A stretch of DNA of 64,000 nucleotides from 66-474 sp963771735 (GTDB taxonomy: Bacteria > Pseudomonadota > Gammaproteobacteria > Xanthomonadales > Rhodanobacteraceae). The translations under genes and the position numbers were made by a program. Below, piece after piece: positions 1 through 6,810 of this stretch. Under the pieces are notes generated by a model that saw only the letters and a list, made by a program, of their open reading frames with translations, had not been told where the DNA came from and did no database searches. Every line of letters starts with the position of its first letter. The stretch's first letter is position 1. The stretch covers positions 1,364,001-1,428,000 of the forward strand of contig CAVYUN010000002.1 in NCBI GenBank assembly GCA_963771735.1, read 5' to 3'.

Positions 1-1
1 G

Positions 2-1207
2 GCATCGTTCCGCTACAAGGCCGTCACGCCCTCCGGCGAGACCGTGGAAGGCCAGATGGACGCGGCGTCGGTCGATGACGTGATCGCGCGCCTGCAGGAG
101 CAAGGCAATGTGCCGCTGGAAGCCGGCGACGCAGCGGGTGGTGGTTCGCTGCTGGGCGGCTTGCGCAGGAAAACGCTGTCCGGTTCGGCGCTGGTGCAGT
201 TCACCGAGCAGCTCGGCATCCTGCTGCACGCGGGCTTGCCGCTGGATCGCGCACTGCAGATGCTGCTGGAATTGCCCGAGGGCGAGCGTGCGCGCCACGT
301 GGTCGAACGCATCCGCGACCGCGTGCGCGGCGGCAGTTCGCTGTCGCGCGCGATGGAAGAAGAACACGGCGTGTTCAGCAAGCTTTATCTCAACATGGTG
401 CGCGCGGGCGAGGCCGGCGGCGCACTGGACGCGGCGCTGGCGCGGCTGGCCGATTACCTGGAACGCGCGCGCAAGCTGCGCGAGAGCGTGATCGGCGCGC
501 TGGTGTATCCCGCGTTCCTGTTGTTCGGCGTGCTCGGTGCGCTGATCCTGCTGCTGGCATTCGTGCTGCCGCAGTTCGTGCCGATTTTCCAGGACATGAA
601 CGTCAAGGTTCCGCTGATCACGCGGGTGCTGATGGCGTTCGGTACCTTCCTGCACGACTGGGGCCTGCTGTTGCTGGCCGCGCTGGTGGTGGCGGGTCTG
701 TATGCCGGCGCGCGCATGCGCGATCCGGAAGTTCGGCGCGCGTTCGATGCGCGATTGTTGCGGGTGAAGGTGTTCGGGCCGTTGCTGCTGAAGGTCGATA
801 CCGCGCGCCTGATGCGCACGCTCGGTTCGATGCTCAAGAATGGCGTGTCGCTGCTGGCCGCGCTCGGCATCGCGCGCCAGGTGGTGGCCAACCGCGAACT
901 GGGCGCCCAGCTCGAACCCGCGACCGAGGCGGTCAAGGGTGGCGATTCGCTGTCGCACGCGTTGACGGCGCATACGGGCTTCCCCAAGCTGGCGATCCAG
1001 ATCACCACGGTCGGCGAGGAATCGGGCACGCTTGACGACATGCTGCTGCGCGCCGCCGACACCTACGACGCCGAGGTGAAGTCGGCGATCGACAAGATGC
1101 TGTCGGCGCTGGTGCCGATCCTGACCATCGTGATGGCGCTGCTGGTGGCCGGCATCATGATGTCCATCCTGCTGCCGTTGCTGAGCCTGACGGGAAGCAT
1201 CCATTGA
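2..1207 (+). CDS. gspF: Type II secretion inner-membrane platform protein GspF (5' partial)
   Basis: Polytopic inner-membrane protein of the T2SS; it forms the platform that couples the GspE ATPase to pseudopilus growth. The reading frame is open from base 2 (ASFRYKAVTPSGE), typical of the GspF N-terminus, so the start codon lies just left of the window. The GTG at 44 is internal. Two repeated GspF domains are visible (about residues 70-190 and 275-395), each followed by hydrophobic segments, with a conserved hydrophobic end (GIMMSILLPLLSL). About 401 residues are present, close to the usual 405. It heads the visible part of a gspF-G-H-I-J-K-L-M-N-D operon; gspE is expected immediately upstream. 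Confidence 0.95.
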   Translation, partial: ASFRYKAVTPSGETVEGQMDAASVDDVIARLQEQGNVPLEAGDAAGGGSLLGGLRRKTLSGSALVQFTEQLGILLHAGLPLDRALQMLLELPEGERARHVVERIRDRVRGGSSLSRAMEEEHGVFSKLYLNMVRAGEAGGALDAALARLADYLERARKLRESVIGALVYPAFLLFGVLGALILLLAFVLPQFVPIFQDMNVKVPLITRVLMAFGTFLHDWGLLLLAALVVAGLYAGARMRDPEVRRAFDARLLRVKVFGPLLLKVDTARLMRTLGSMLKNGVSLLAALGIARQVVANRELGAQLEPATEAVKGGDSLSHALTAHTGFPKLAIQITTVGEESGTLDDMLLRAADTYDAEVKSAIDKMLSALVPILTIVMALLVAGIMMSILLPLLSLTGSIH

Positions 1208-1246
1208 AACATCCGGTTCATGCCGCACGGGGCAAGCTATGCGCGA

Positions 1247-1289
1247 CGGCCGTGCCACGCCCGCCGCGCTGCATGCGCCGGCACGGCCG
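1247..1289 (+). promoter_or_regulatory. Intercistronic hairpin between gspF and gspG
   Basis: A perfect 10-bp inverted repeat (CGGCCGTGCC at 1247-1256 and its complement at 1280-1289) with a 23-base loop lies in the 124-bp gap before gspG, the only sizeable gap early in the operon. No T-tract follows, so it is not a classical terminator. An mRNA processing or stabilising structure that lets the major pseudopilin be made in excess is an inference. Confidence 0.35.
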
Positions 1290-1331
1290 GCCGCACGTCT
1301 TGCCCATTGTTTATTGACACGAGGACATCCC

Positions 1332-1760
1332 ATGCCTGTTGCCACTCCACTCATTGCGCGGCGCCGCGGGCGCGGTTTCACGCTGCTGGAAATGCTGGCG
1401 GTGATCGTGCTGCTCGGCATCGTCGCCGTGATCGTCGCGCGTTCGGTGGCCGGCCGCGTGGACACCGGCAAGTGGGACGCCGGCAAGATCGGCGTGACCA
1501 AGCTCGACCAGGACGTGCAGGCCTACGCGCTGGACAACGGTTCGCCGCCGAAGTCGCTGCAGGACCTGATCACCAAGCCGCTCAATGCGCCGTCGTGGAA
1601 CGGCCCTTATGCCAAGCCGGCCGACCTCGACGATCCGTTCGGCCATCCCTACGGCTACGACTATCCCGGCAAGCACGGCCAGTACGACATCATCTTCTAT
1701 GGCCGCGACGGCAAGCCCGGTGGCGAGGGCATCGACCGTGATTACGGCAACTGGCAATAG
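1332..1760 (+). CDS. gspG: Major pseudopilin GspG
   Basis: Major pseudopilin of the T2SS, processed by the prepilin peptidase and polymerised into the periplasmic pseudopilus. The 142-residue product has a short basic leader and the type III signal (RGFTLLEMLAVIVLLGIVA) with Glu at +5. It also has the GspG C-terminal domain, including the NGSPPKSLQDL and DPFGHPYGYDYPGKHGQYD segments that form the calcium-binding loop and C-terminal sheet in this family. ATG 1332 is chosen because it follows AGGA at a normal distance; an upstream in-frame start at 1239 would add an unlikely Ala/Arg-rich leader. The frame is intact, unlike gspI and gspJ. Confidence 0.95.
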   Translation: MPVATPLIARRRGRGFTLLEMLAVIVLLGIVAVIVARSVAGRVDTGKWDAGKIGVTKLDQDVQAYALDNGSPPKSLQDLITKPLNAPSWNGPYAKPADLDDPFGHPYGYDYPGKHGQYDIIFYGRDGKPGGEGIDRDYGNWQ

Positions 1761-1813
1761 CGCCGCGAACCGGACGAGAAAGGAGGATCGCGCGGTTCAT
1801 TTCCCTCGCCGTC

Positions 1814-2314
1814 GTGTCGTCAGGACGATGGGTCGATGCTTCGACGAAAAATGAGCGCCGAGCCCCTGCATTGCGCAAACGGGGTTTCACCCTGATCGAG
1901 ATGCTGGCGGTGATCGTGCTGATCGCGATCGCCGTCACCGTGACCGCCGTGTCATTGCATGGCCGCGCGCGCGGCGAACTGGACGCGGCCGCGCAGGGCA
2001 TCGCCGCCGGCCTGCGCGATACGCGCACCCGCGCGATGGCGACCGGCAAGCCGCAGTGGTTCACGTTCGACTTGCGTCGCCACACGTACACGACGCCCGG
2101 ACGCGATCCCCGAGGGCTGCCCGCACAGGCAACGCTGGACGTCACGGCGGCGAAACTGGGCGATGCGAAGCCCGGCATCGCGCGCATCGGTTATTTTCCG
2201 GACGGCAGTTCCAGCGGCGGTCACATCACCTTGAGCGAGCCGCACCTTGCGTTGCGCGTGAACGTGGACTGGCTGACCGGCGCGGTCACGGTGACGAACG
2301 GAGCGGGGCCGTGA
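1814..2314 (+). CDS. gspH: Minor pseudopilin GspH
   Basis: Minor pseudopilin expected in the pseudopilus tip complex. It carries the prepilin motif RGFTLIEMLAVIVLIAIAV, then a GspH-like beta-rich domain (GLRDTRTRAMATGKPQWFTFDL). The exact start is uncertain: GTG 1814 gives 166 residues with a 23-residue leader, while TTG 1871 would give the short leader usual for the family. The stop TGA overlaps the GTG of the next gene (GTGA at 2311-2314), a translational-coupling arrangement repeated throughout this operon. Confidence 0.88.
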   Translation: MSSGRWVDASTKNERRAPALRKRGFTLIEMLAVIVLIAIAVTVTAVSLHGRARGELDAAAQGIAAGLRDTRTRAMATGKPQWFTFDLRRHTYTTPGRDPRGLPAQATLDVTAAKLGDAKPGIARIGYFPDGSSSGGHITLSEPHLALRVNVDWLTGAVTVTNGAGP

Positions 2315-2838
2315 ACGCGCAAAAGGGGTCAGGTTCATTTTTTCGCTGTTTCATCGTGGATCGCCGGGCTGCATGGACGGCGAGGAAAAGTGAACCTGAC
2401 CCCTGTGATTTCGGGGTTTCACGTTGATCGAGGTGCTGGCCGCGATCGCGTTGCTGGCGATCGCCTTCGCAGTGGCGCTTGGCGCGCTCGGCAAGTCCGC
2501 GCAAAACGCCGGCCACGCCGCGGCGCTGGATGCCGCCGTCGAGCATGCCCAGAGCCTGTTCGCCGAGCAGGGCCTCACGGCACCGCTGAAGAACGAGGAA
2601 CGTTCCGGGACTTTCGAGGACGGCATGCGCTGGACGCTCAAGGTCCACGCACTGGCAAAACCCGCGCAGGGTGGCGCGCCCGCCGCGCATCTGCAACAGC
2701 GCGGCGCGATGATGGCGCAGGCGTCCGGTGTCGACCTGTACCAGATCGACGTGACGGTGCAATACGGGGCCGGGACGCGTGTTGCGCCTGTCGACCCAAC
2801 GCGCGCAAGCCGCGCCGCGGAATCCGGATCAATCATGA
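2311..2838 (+). CDS. gspI: Minor pseudopilin GspI (reading frame interrupted)
   Basis: Minor pseudopilin of the T2SS tip complex, recognised by RGFTLIEVLAAIALLAIAFA followed by the GspI pattern (LDAAVEHAQSLFAEQ) and the family's C-terminal strand VLRLSTQRAQ. The frame breaks twice. GTG 2311 opens a frame that reads through the repeat element without a stop but arrives one base out of phase with the prepilin motif. Near 2766-2774 (ggggccggg) the frame shifts again so that the C-terminus ends at TGA 2836-2838, overlapping the gspJ ATG. Without the second shift the frame runs on into gspJ. Both breaks are single-base and homopolymer-associated, so sequencing error is plausible, but the inserted repeat is real sequence. 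Confidence 0.75.
2324..2404. repeat. Palindromic repeat element (REP/MITE-like) in the gspI leader
   Basis: Two 19-base arms (2324-2342 and 2386-2404, consensus AGGGGTCAGGTTCAYTTTT) are inverted copies of each other with one mismatch, enclosing about 43 bp. Palindromes of this general kind in Xanthomonadales are often mobilised by REP-associated tyrosine transposases; assignment to that class is inference. The element lies between the GTG at 2311 and the prepilin motif of gspI. No second copy was seen in the window. Confidence 0.65.
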
Positions 2839-3484
2839 AATGCGGCGACCGCCAAGCCGGATTCACGCTGCTGGAAATCCTGCTGGCGCTGGTGCTGCTG
2901 GCGTTCGTGATGCTGGGCGCGTGGGGTGCGATGCGCGGCGCGACCCGCGTGACGCACGCCGCCGATGCGGTGATGGCGCGCAGCGAATCGGTGCGCACGG
3001 TGCAGCAATTCCTGCGCCGCTACGTCAGTGCCGCCGAACCGCAGCCGTACGCGTCGAGAATTCCGGCGCGAGGGCGCGCATGTTTCTGGGCCAGGCGACT
3101 TCCATGCAGTACGTCGCGCCGTTGCCGATGCAATCCGGGCACGCGGGCTTGTACCTGCAGACCGTCAGCCTGCACAAGGCCGGTTCGGGCATGACACTGC
3201 AACTTGAATACCGGCCCTACGCGGGCGACAAGCCGAGTGACGGAAAGCCCGTGACGCACGTGCTGCTGACCGATCTGCGCGACGGCAAATTCCAGTACCT
3301 GGCCGCCGCCGCCTTCGGCAAACCGGCCGCGTGGCGCGACGACTGGCAGACTTCGAACGGCTTGCCGCTGGCTGTGCGCATCCATCTCGATCCCGCATGG
3401 CGAACGCGCGTGCAATTCCCCGACATGGTGATTCCGCTGCACAGCGGCGAAGGGTTCGGCACCCGGATCGGGGGTGGTCGATGA
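2835..3484 (+). CDS. gspJ: Minor pseudopilin GspJ (one frame break)
   Basis: Minor pseudopilin of the T2SS tip complex. The start ATG overlaps the stop of gspI (ATGA). The N-terminus shows the prepilin motif AGFTLLEILLALVLLAFVML. After a one-base shift near 3045-3050 the product continues in another frame with VENSGARARMFLGQATSMQYVAPLP and a beta-rich C-terminus (LTDLRDGKFQYL), both as expected for GspJ. Joined length is about 215 residues, normal for the family. It ends in another ATGA overlap with gspK. The break is best read as a missing base in the sequence, given similar breaks in valS. Confidence 0.82.
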
Positions 3485-4350
3485 AACGGCGCGAACGTGG
3501 CACGGCCCTGTTGCTGGTGCTGTGGGTGACGATCCTGCTGGCGGCGTTGCTGGCGGGCGTTGCCGCCGCATCGCGCAGTCACAGCGAGGCCGCGCTGTAT
3601 GGCGCCGAGCGCGTGCGCGCGGAACTGGCCGCCGAGGCCGGGTTGGCACACGCAGTGGCCGGCCTGCGCGCGCCGGACCTGCAACACCAGTGGGTGCCGG
3701 ACGGGCGGCCGTACACGTTCTCGTTCGACGGTGCCAAGGTCACCGTCGCGGTCGTCGACGTCAGCGGAATGGTCGATCTCAATGCCGCGCCGACGAGCTT
3801 GCTGAGCGGCGTGTTCCAGACCGCGGGTGTGGATGCGCTGCAGGCTGGGCAACTGGCGGACGCGATCGAAGATTGGCGCGGCGGCTCGTCGCACGGCAGT
3901 CCACGGCGCACGGAGCAGTCGCCGCACGGGCCATTTCGCGCGATCGACCAGCTGGCCAGCCTGCCCGGCATGGACCTGGCGCTGTTCGGCAAGGTCGAAC
4001 GAGCTTTCACGGTGTACTCGGGACGCAACTTCCCGGACACGTCGTATGCCGGCCCCTTGGTGCTGTCGGCCTTGCGCAATATCGGCGCCGGCCAAGCCCG
4101 AACCCTCGTGGCAGCGCGCCGCAAACGTCCGGCGCAACAGGGGGCCGGCAATGGCCAGGCCTTCGGGGCCGTGGCGAACGGGCCGCTGGTCGCGGGCTAC
4201 GGCGGCGTGGTCGAACGGGTCTTCAGCGTTGCCGAAATGCCCGACGGCAATCGCGTTGGCCTGGATGTCACGCTACGCTTGGCGTTGACGGGAACCCAGG
4301 CACGCCCATACAAAGTGCTGGATTGGCGCAGTTCCGTGCAAGCGCCCTGA
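3481..4350 (+). CDS. gspK: Minor pseudopilin GspK
   Basis: Largest minor pseudopilin, thought to cap the pseudopilus. The 289-residue product starts MKRRERGTALLLVLWVTILL, with the GspK-type signal in which the +5 Glu is absent, and continues with the helix-hairpin-helix-like DLNAAPTSLLSGVF segment and the insertion domain (AIEDWRGG, LASLPGMD). The start ATG 3481 overlaps the gspJ stop. The frame is intact. Together with GspI and GspJ it would form the tip complex. Confidence 0.92.
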   Translation: MKRRERGTALLLVLWVTILLAALLAGVAAASRSHSEAALYGAERVRAELAAEAGLAHAVAGLRAPDLQHQWVPDGRPYTFSFDGAKVTVAVVDVSGMVDLNAAPTSLLSGVFQTAGVDALQAGQLADAIEDWRGGSSHGSPRRTEQSPHGPFRAIDQLASLPGMDLALFGKVERAFTVYSGRNFPDTSYAGPLVLSALRNIGAGQARTLVAARRKRPAQQGAGNGQAFGAVANGPLVAGYGGVVERVFSVAEMPDGNRVGLDVTLRLALTGTQARPYKVLDWRSSVQAP

Positions 4351-4361
4351 CCGATCGAGCC

Positions 4362-5489
4362 ATGGCCACCGCGAGCGCACAATCCCTTGAACGCATGAAG
4401 CTGGCCTGGTCACGCTCGCCGGTCCCGGGCTTTCTGCGCTGGTGGGGCGGCGAACTGGCCGCGTTGCTGCCGGTGCGCGTGCGCGCCTGGCTGCAGCGCG
4501 GGCCGGATGTCTTGTGGCTGAGCGTGAATGCGGCCGCGCTGACCGTTAAGCGCGCACGCACGCGTGCGCTGCTGGCGAGCATCCCGGCCGACTTGCCCGT
4601 CGACGTGCAACGCGCGAACTTCGCGCAGGCCTGCGCCGGCACCGACATCGACGATCGCCGGCTGGTGCTGGTGGTGGCGGCGGACACGGTGCTGCAGCGG
4701 CGACTGGTAATGCCGGTCGCGGCCGCCGCCGATCCGCGCAAGGTGGTCGGTTTCGAGTTGGATCGGCAGACGCCGTTCAGGCCCGAGCAGCTGCATTACG
4801 ACGTGAAGGTCAGCGCCGATCCCGCGCCCGCCGGGCAAGTGGCGCTGGATCTCTACGCTGCGCCCAGGACCGAACTGGATCCGATGCTGGAACGCCTCGC
4901 CGCCATCGGGGTGCAGCCGGACGCGATCGACGTGCAGGGCGCCGACGGTCGGCTTGCCGGCGTCGATCTGTTGCCGCCCGGTCGTCGGCCGCGCCGCGTG
5001 GACAAGCGCCGACGGTGGAACTGGATACTGGCCGTCGCCTGCGTGCTGCTGGTGGTGTTGATCCTGGCGCAGTGGCTGGACAACCGCCGCGCGGCGCTGG
5101 CGCGCATGCAGGAGAAAGTGGACGCAATGCGCGCGCAGGCGACCCAGTCCGAACAGTTGCGCTCGCAACTCGACGCCGCACTGGCCGCGTCGAAATTCCT
5201 GGTCAAGCGCAAGACCGAAAATCCGCCGCCGCTGGCGGTGCTGGACGAACTGACCCGCCGCCTGCCCTCGAACGCGTGGCTGGATGCGATGACGCTGGAT
5301 GATTCCGGCGGCCTCGACATCCGCGGCGAGGCGGACAAGGCCGCAGCGCTGGTGGATACCCTGTCGAGTTCGAAGGTGTTCGGCGAGCCCAAGTTGCAGG
5401 GCGTGATCCAGCCCGATCCCGCCACCGGCAAGGAACGTTTCGAACTGGTCGCGCGCGTGAAACAGCAGGGGTCCGGCGATGCGCATTGA
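4362..5489 (+). CDS. gspL: Type II secretion assembly protein GspL
   Basis: Bitopic inner-membrane protein. Its cytoplasmic actin-like domain recruits GspE and its periplasmic ferredoxin-like domain pairs with GspM. Here a cytoplasmic part (residues 1-215, with FELDRQTPFRPEQLHYDV typical of the GspL/PilN superfamily) precedes one membrane helix (about 222-240), a coiled coil (245-285) and a PilN-like periplasmic domain. The 375-residue length fits Xanthomonas-type GspL. ATG 4362 lies 11 bases after gspK; a second in-frame ATG at 4395 is possible. The 3' end overlaps gspM by 11 bases. Confidence 0.9.
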   Translation: MATASAQSLERMKLAWSRSPVPGFLRWWGGELAALLPVRVRAWLQRGPDVLWLSVNAAALTVKRARTRALLASIPADLPVDVQRANFAQACAGTDIDDRRLVLVVAADTVLQRRLVMPVAAAADPRKVVGFELDRQTPFRPEQLHYDVKVSADPAPAGQVALDLYAAPRTELDPMLERLAAIGVQPDAIDVQGADGRLAGVDLLPPGRRPRRVDKRRRWNWILAVACVLLVVLILAQWLDNRRAALARMQEKVDAMRAQATQSEQLRSQLDAALAASKFLVKRKTENPPPLAVLDELTRRLPSNAWLDAMTLDDSGGLDIRGEADKAAALVDTLSSSKVFGEPKLQGVIQPDPATGKERFELVARVKQQGSGDAH

Positions 5490-6066
5490 CCTGAAACGCC
5501 TGAGCCCGCTGCAATCGCGCATCGCCGCGATCGTGCTGGCCTTGATCGCGCTGGTGCTGGCCTATTTCCTGTTGCTGCACTGGTGGTTCGTCGCGCCGCT
5601 GGCGAGCGTGGATGGCCAGATGCACGATTTCCAGCAACTCCACGCGAAGTACGCGGCGGCGATCGCCGAACAACCGGTGCTGGAAAAGCGTGTCGCGAAA
5701 CTCAAGCGCGGTGGCGCCACGGTCGATGCTTTCCTGTCGGCGAGCGATCCGAGCAATGCCGCGGCCGACCTGATCCAGCGCGCCAGCGACGTGGTCGCCG
5801 CGCACGCCCACGAGGGCGCGGGTTGCAGCATGCCGTCCAAGATGCCGATCGAGCAGGACAGCGGCAACGAACCGTTCCGGCGCGTCAGCGTCAGCATCAC
5901 GCTGGATTGCGACATGCAGCCGCTGGCCGCGGTGCTGCACGATTTCGATCGCGGCCTGCCTTATCTGTTCGTAGACAGTCTGAATCTGGCCCGCTCGCCG
6001 AGCGGGCGGGTGCAGGCGCAGCTTTCGCTCTCGGGATACCTGCGGCCCACGGGGCCGACGCCATGA
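5479..6066 (+). CDS. gspM: Type II secretion protein GspM
   Basis: Inner-membrane partner of GspL in the assembly platform. The 195-residue protein has a short basic N-terminus, one membrane helix (about residues 15-37), a coiled-coil stretch (LHAKYAAAIAEQPVLEKRV) and a small periplasmic alpha/beta domain ending LSLSGYLRP. Its gene overlaps gspL at the 5' end and gspN (ATGA) at the 3' end. The assignment rests on architecture, length and position, since this subunit is poorly conserved. Confidence 0.86.
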   Translation: MRIDLKRLSPLQSRIAAIVLALIALVLAYFLLLHWWFVAPLASVDGQMHDFQQLHAKYAAAIAEQPVLEKRVAKLKRGGATVDAFLSASDPSNAAADLIQRASDVVAAHAHEGAGCSMPSKMPIEQDSGNEPFRRVSVSITLDCDMQPLAAVLHDFDRGLPYLFVDSLNLARSPSGRVQAQLSLSGYLRPTGPTP

Positions 6067-6758
6067 ATGCCGCCGACCGCCGCCGCCTGACGCCGACGCT
6101 GGGCATCGTCGCCGCGGTGTTGCTGCTGCTGTTGATCGCGCTGTGGATGGGGTTCGGGCGCGGGGCGCATTGGCACGACGATGCGGCGCCGCCGCGGCTG
6201 CCGCCGGTCGGTGCCGCCACGCCGCCGCCTGTGGTGCCGCCACTCGAGCAATACGCCGAAGTCTGGGAGCACCCACTGTTCAGCCCGACCCGCACGCCGG
6301 CGCCCGCCGTGGGTGGCGGCGATACGGCCAGCGGCGACCTCGAGCTGACCGGCGTGATCATGCTGCCTGGCCTGAAGATGGCGATCCTGCACGACAAGAC
6401 CCGCAACAAGGATTACCGCGTCATCGCGGGCCAGCCTGCGCAGGATGGCCCGTCCCTGGTCGAATTGCACCCGCGCAGCGCGGTGGTGGAAAGTTCGGGT
6501 TCCCGCCTGCGGCTGAAATTGATTCCCGGACCTGCACCCGGGGTCACCAACGCCGAACCGGGCGGCGGCCAAGCACCGGACAGCGCGAAGGAAGGTGCAT
6601 CTGGTATGGTCTCGCGCCAAAGGGAACCCACGTTCCGGCGCGGCAGTCCGCCCGGCAATGGCGGACAGGCTTCGGCCGCAGCAAGGGAGCGGCAGATCAA
6701 GGCGCGCATCGAGGCTGCACGCCGCCGGATGGCCCGGCAGCGCGGCAACGGCGGTTGA
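6063..6758 (+). CDS. gspN: Type II secretion protein GspN (XpsN-like, GspC-type role)
   Basis: A 231-residue bitopic protein: one N-terminal membrane helix (residues 11-30), a proline-rich linker, then a homology-region-like domain (LEQYAEVWEHPLFSPTR, LELTGVIMLPGLKMAIL, YRVIAGQPAQDG). In Xanthomonas-type operons N sits directly before the secretin gene and is thought to replace GspC as the link between inner platform and secretin; no gspC is seen here. The C-terminal 70 residues are basic and low-complexity. ATG 6063 overlaps the gspM stop. Confidence 0.82.
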   Translation: MNAADRRRLTPTLGIVAAVLLLLLIALWMGFGRGAHWHDDAAPPRLPPVGAATPPPVVPPLEQYAEVWEHPLFSPTRTPAPAVGGGDTASGDLELTGVIMLPGLKMAILHDKTRNKDYRVIAGQPAQDGPSLVELHPRSAVVESSGSRLRLKLIPGPAPGVTNAEPGGGQAPDSAKEGASGMVSRQREPTFRRGSPPGNGGQASAAARERQIKARIEAARRRMARQRGNGG

Positions 6759-6810
6759 TTTCGTGACGATCGGATGGCGGCCTGCCATCGGATTGCCTGG
6801 AGAGTGAAAC

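Noticed and set aside
2424..3194. A single open frame joining gspI and the start of gspJ, as if the two pseudopilins were fused
   Set aside because: The expected GspI C-terminus (VLRLSTQRAQ) and a stop overlapping the gspJ ATG exist one frame over; the fusion is a result of a one-base shift near 2770.
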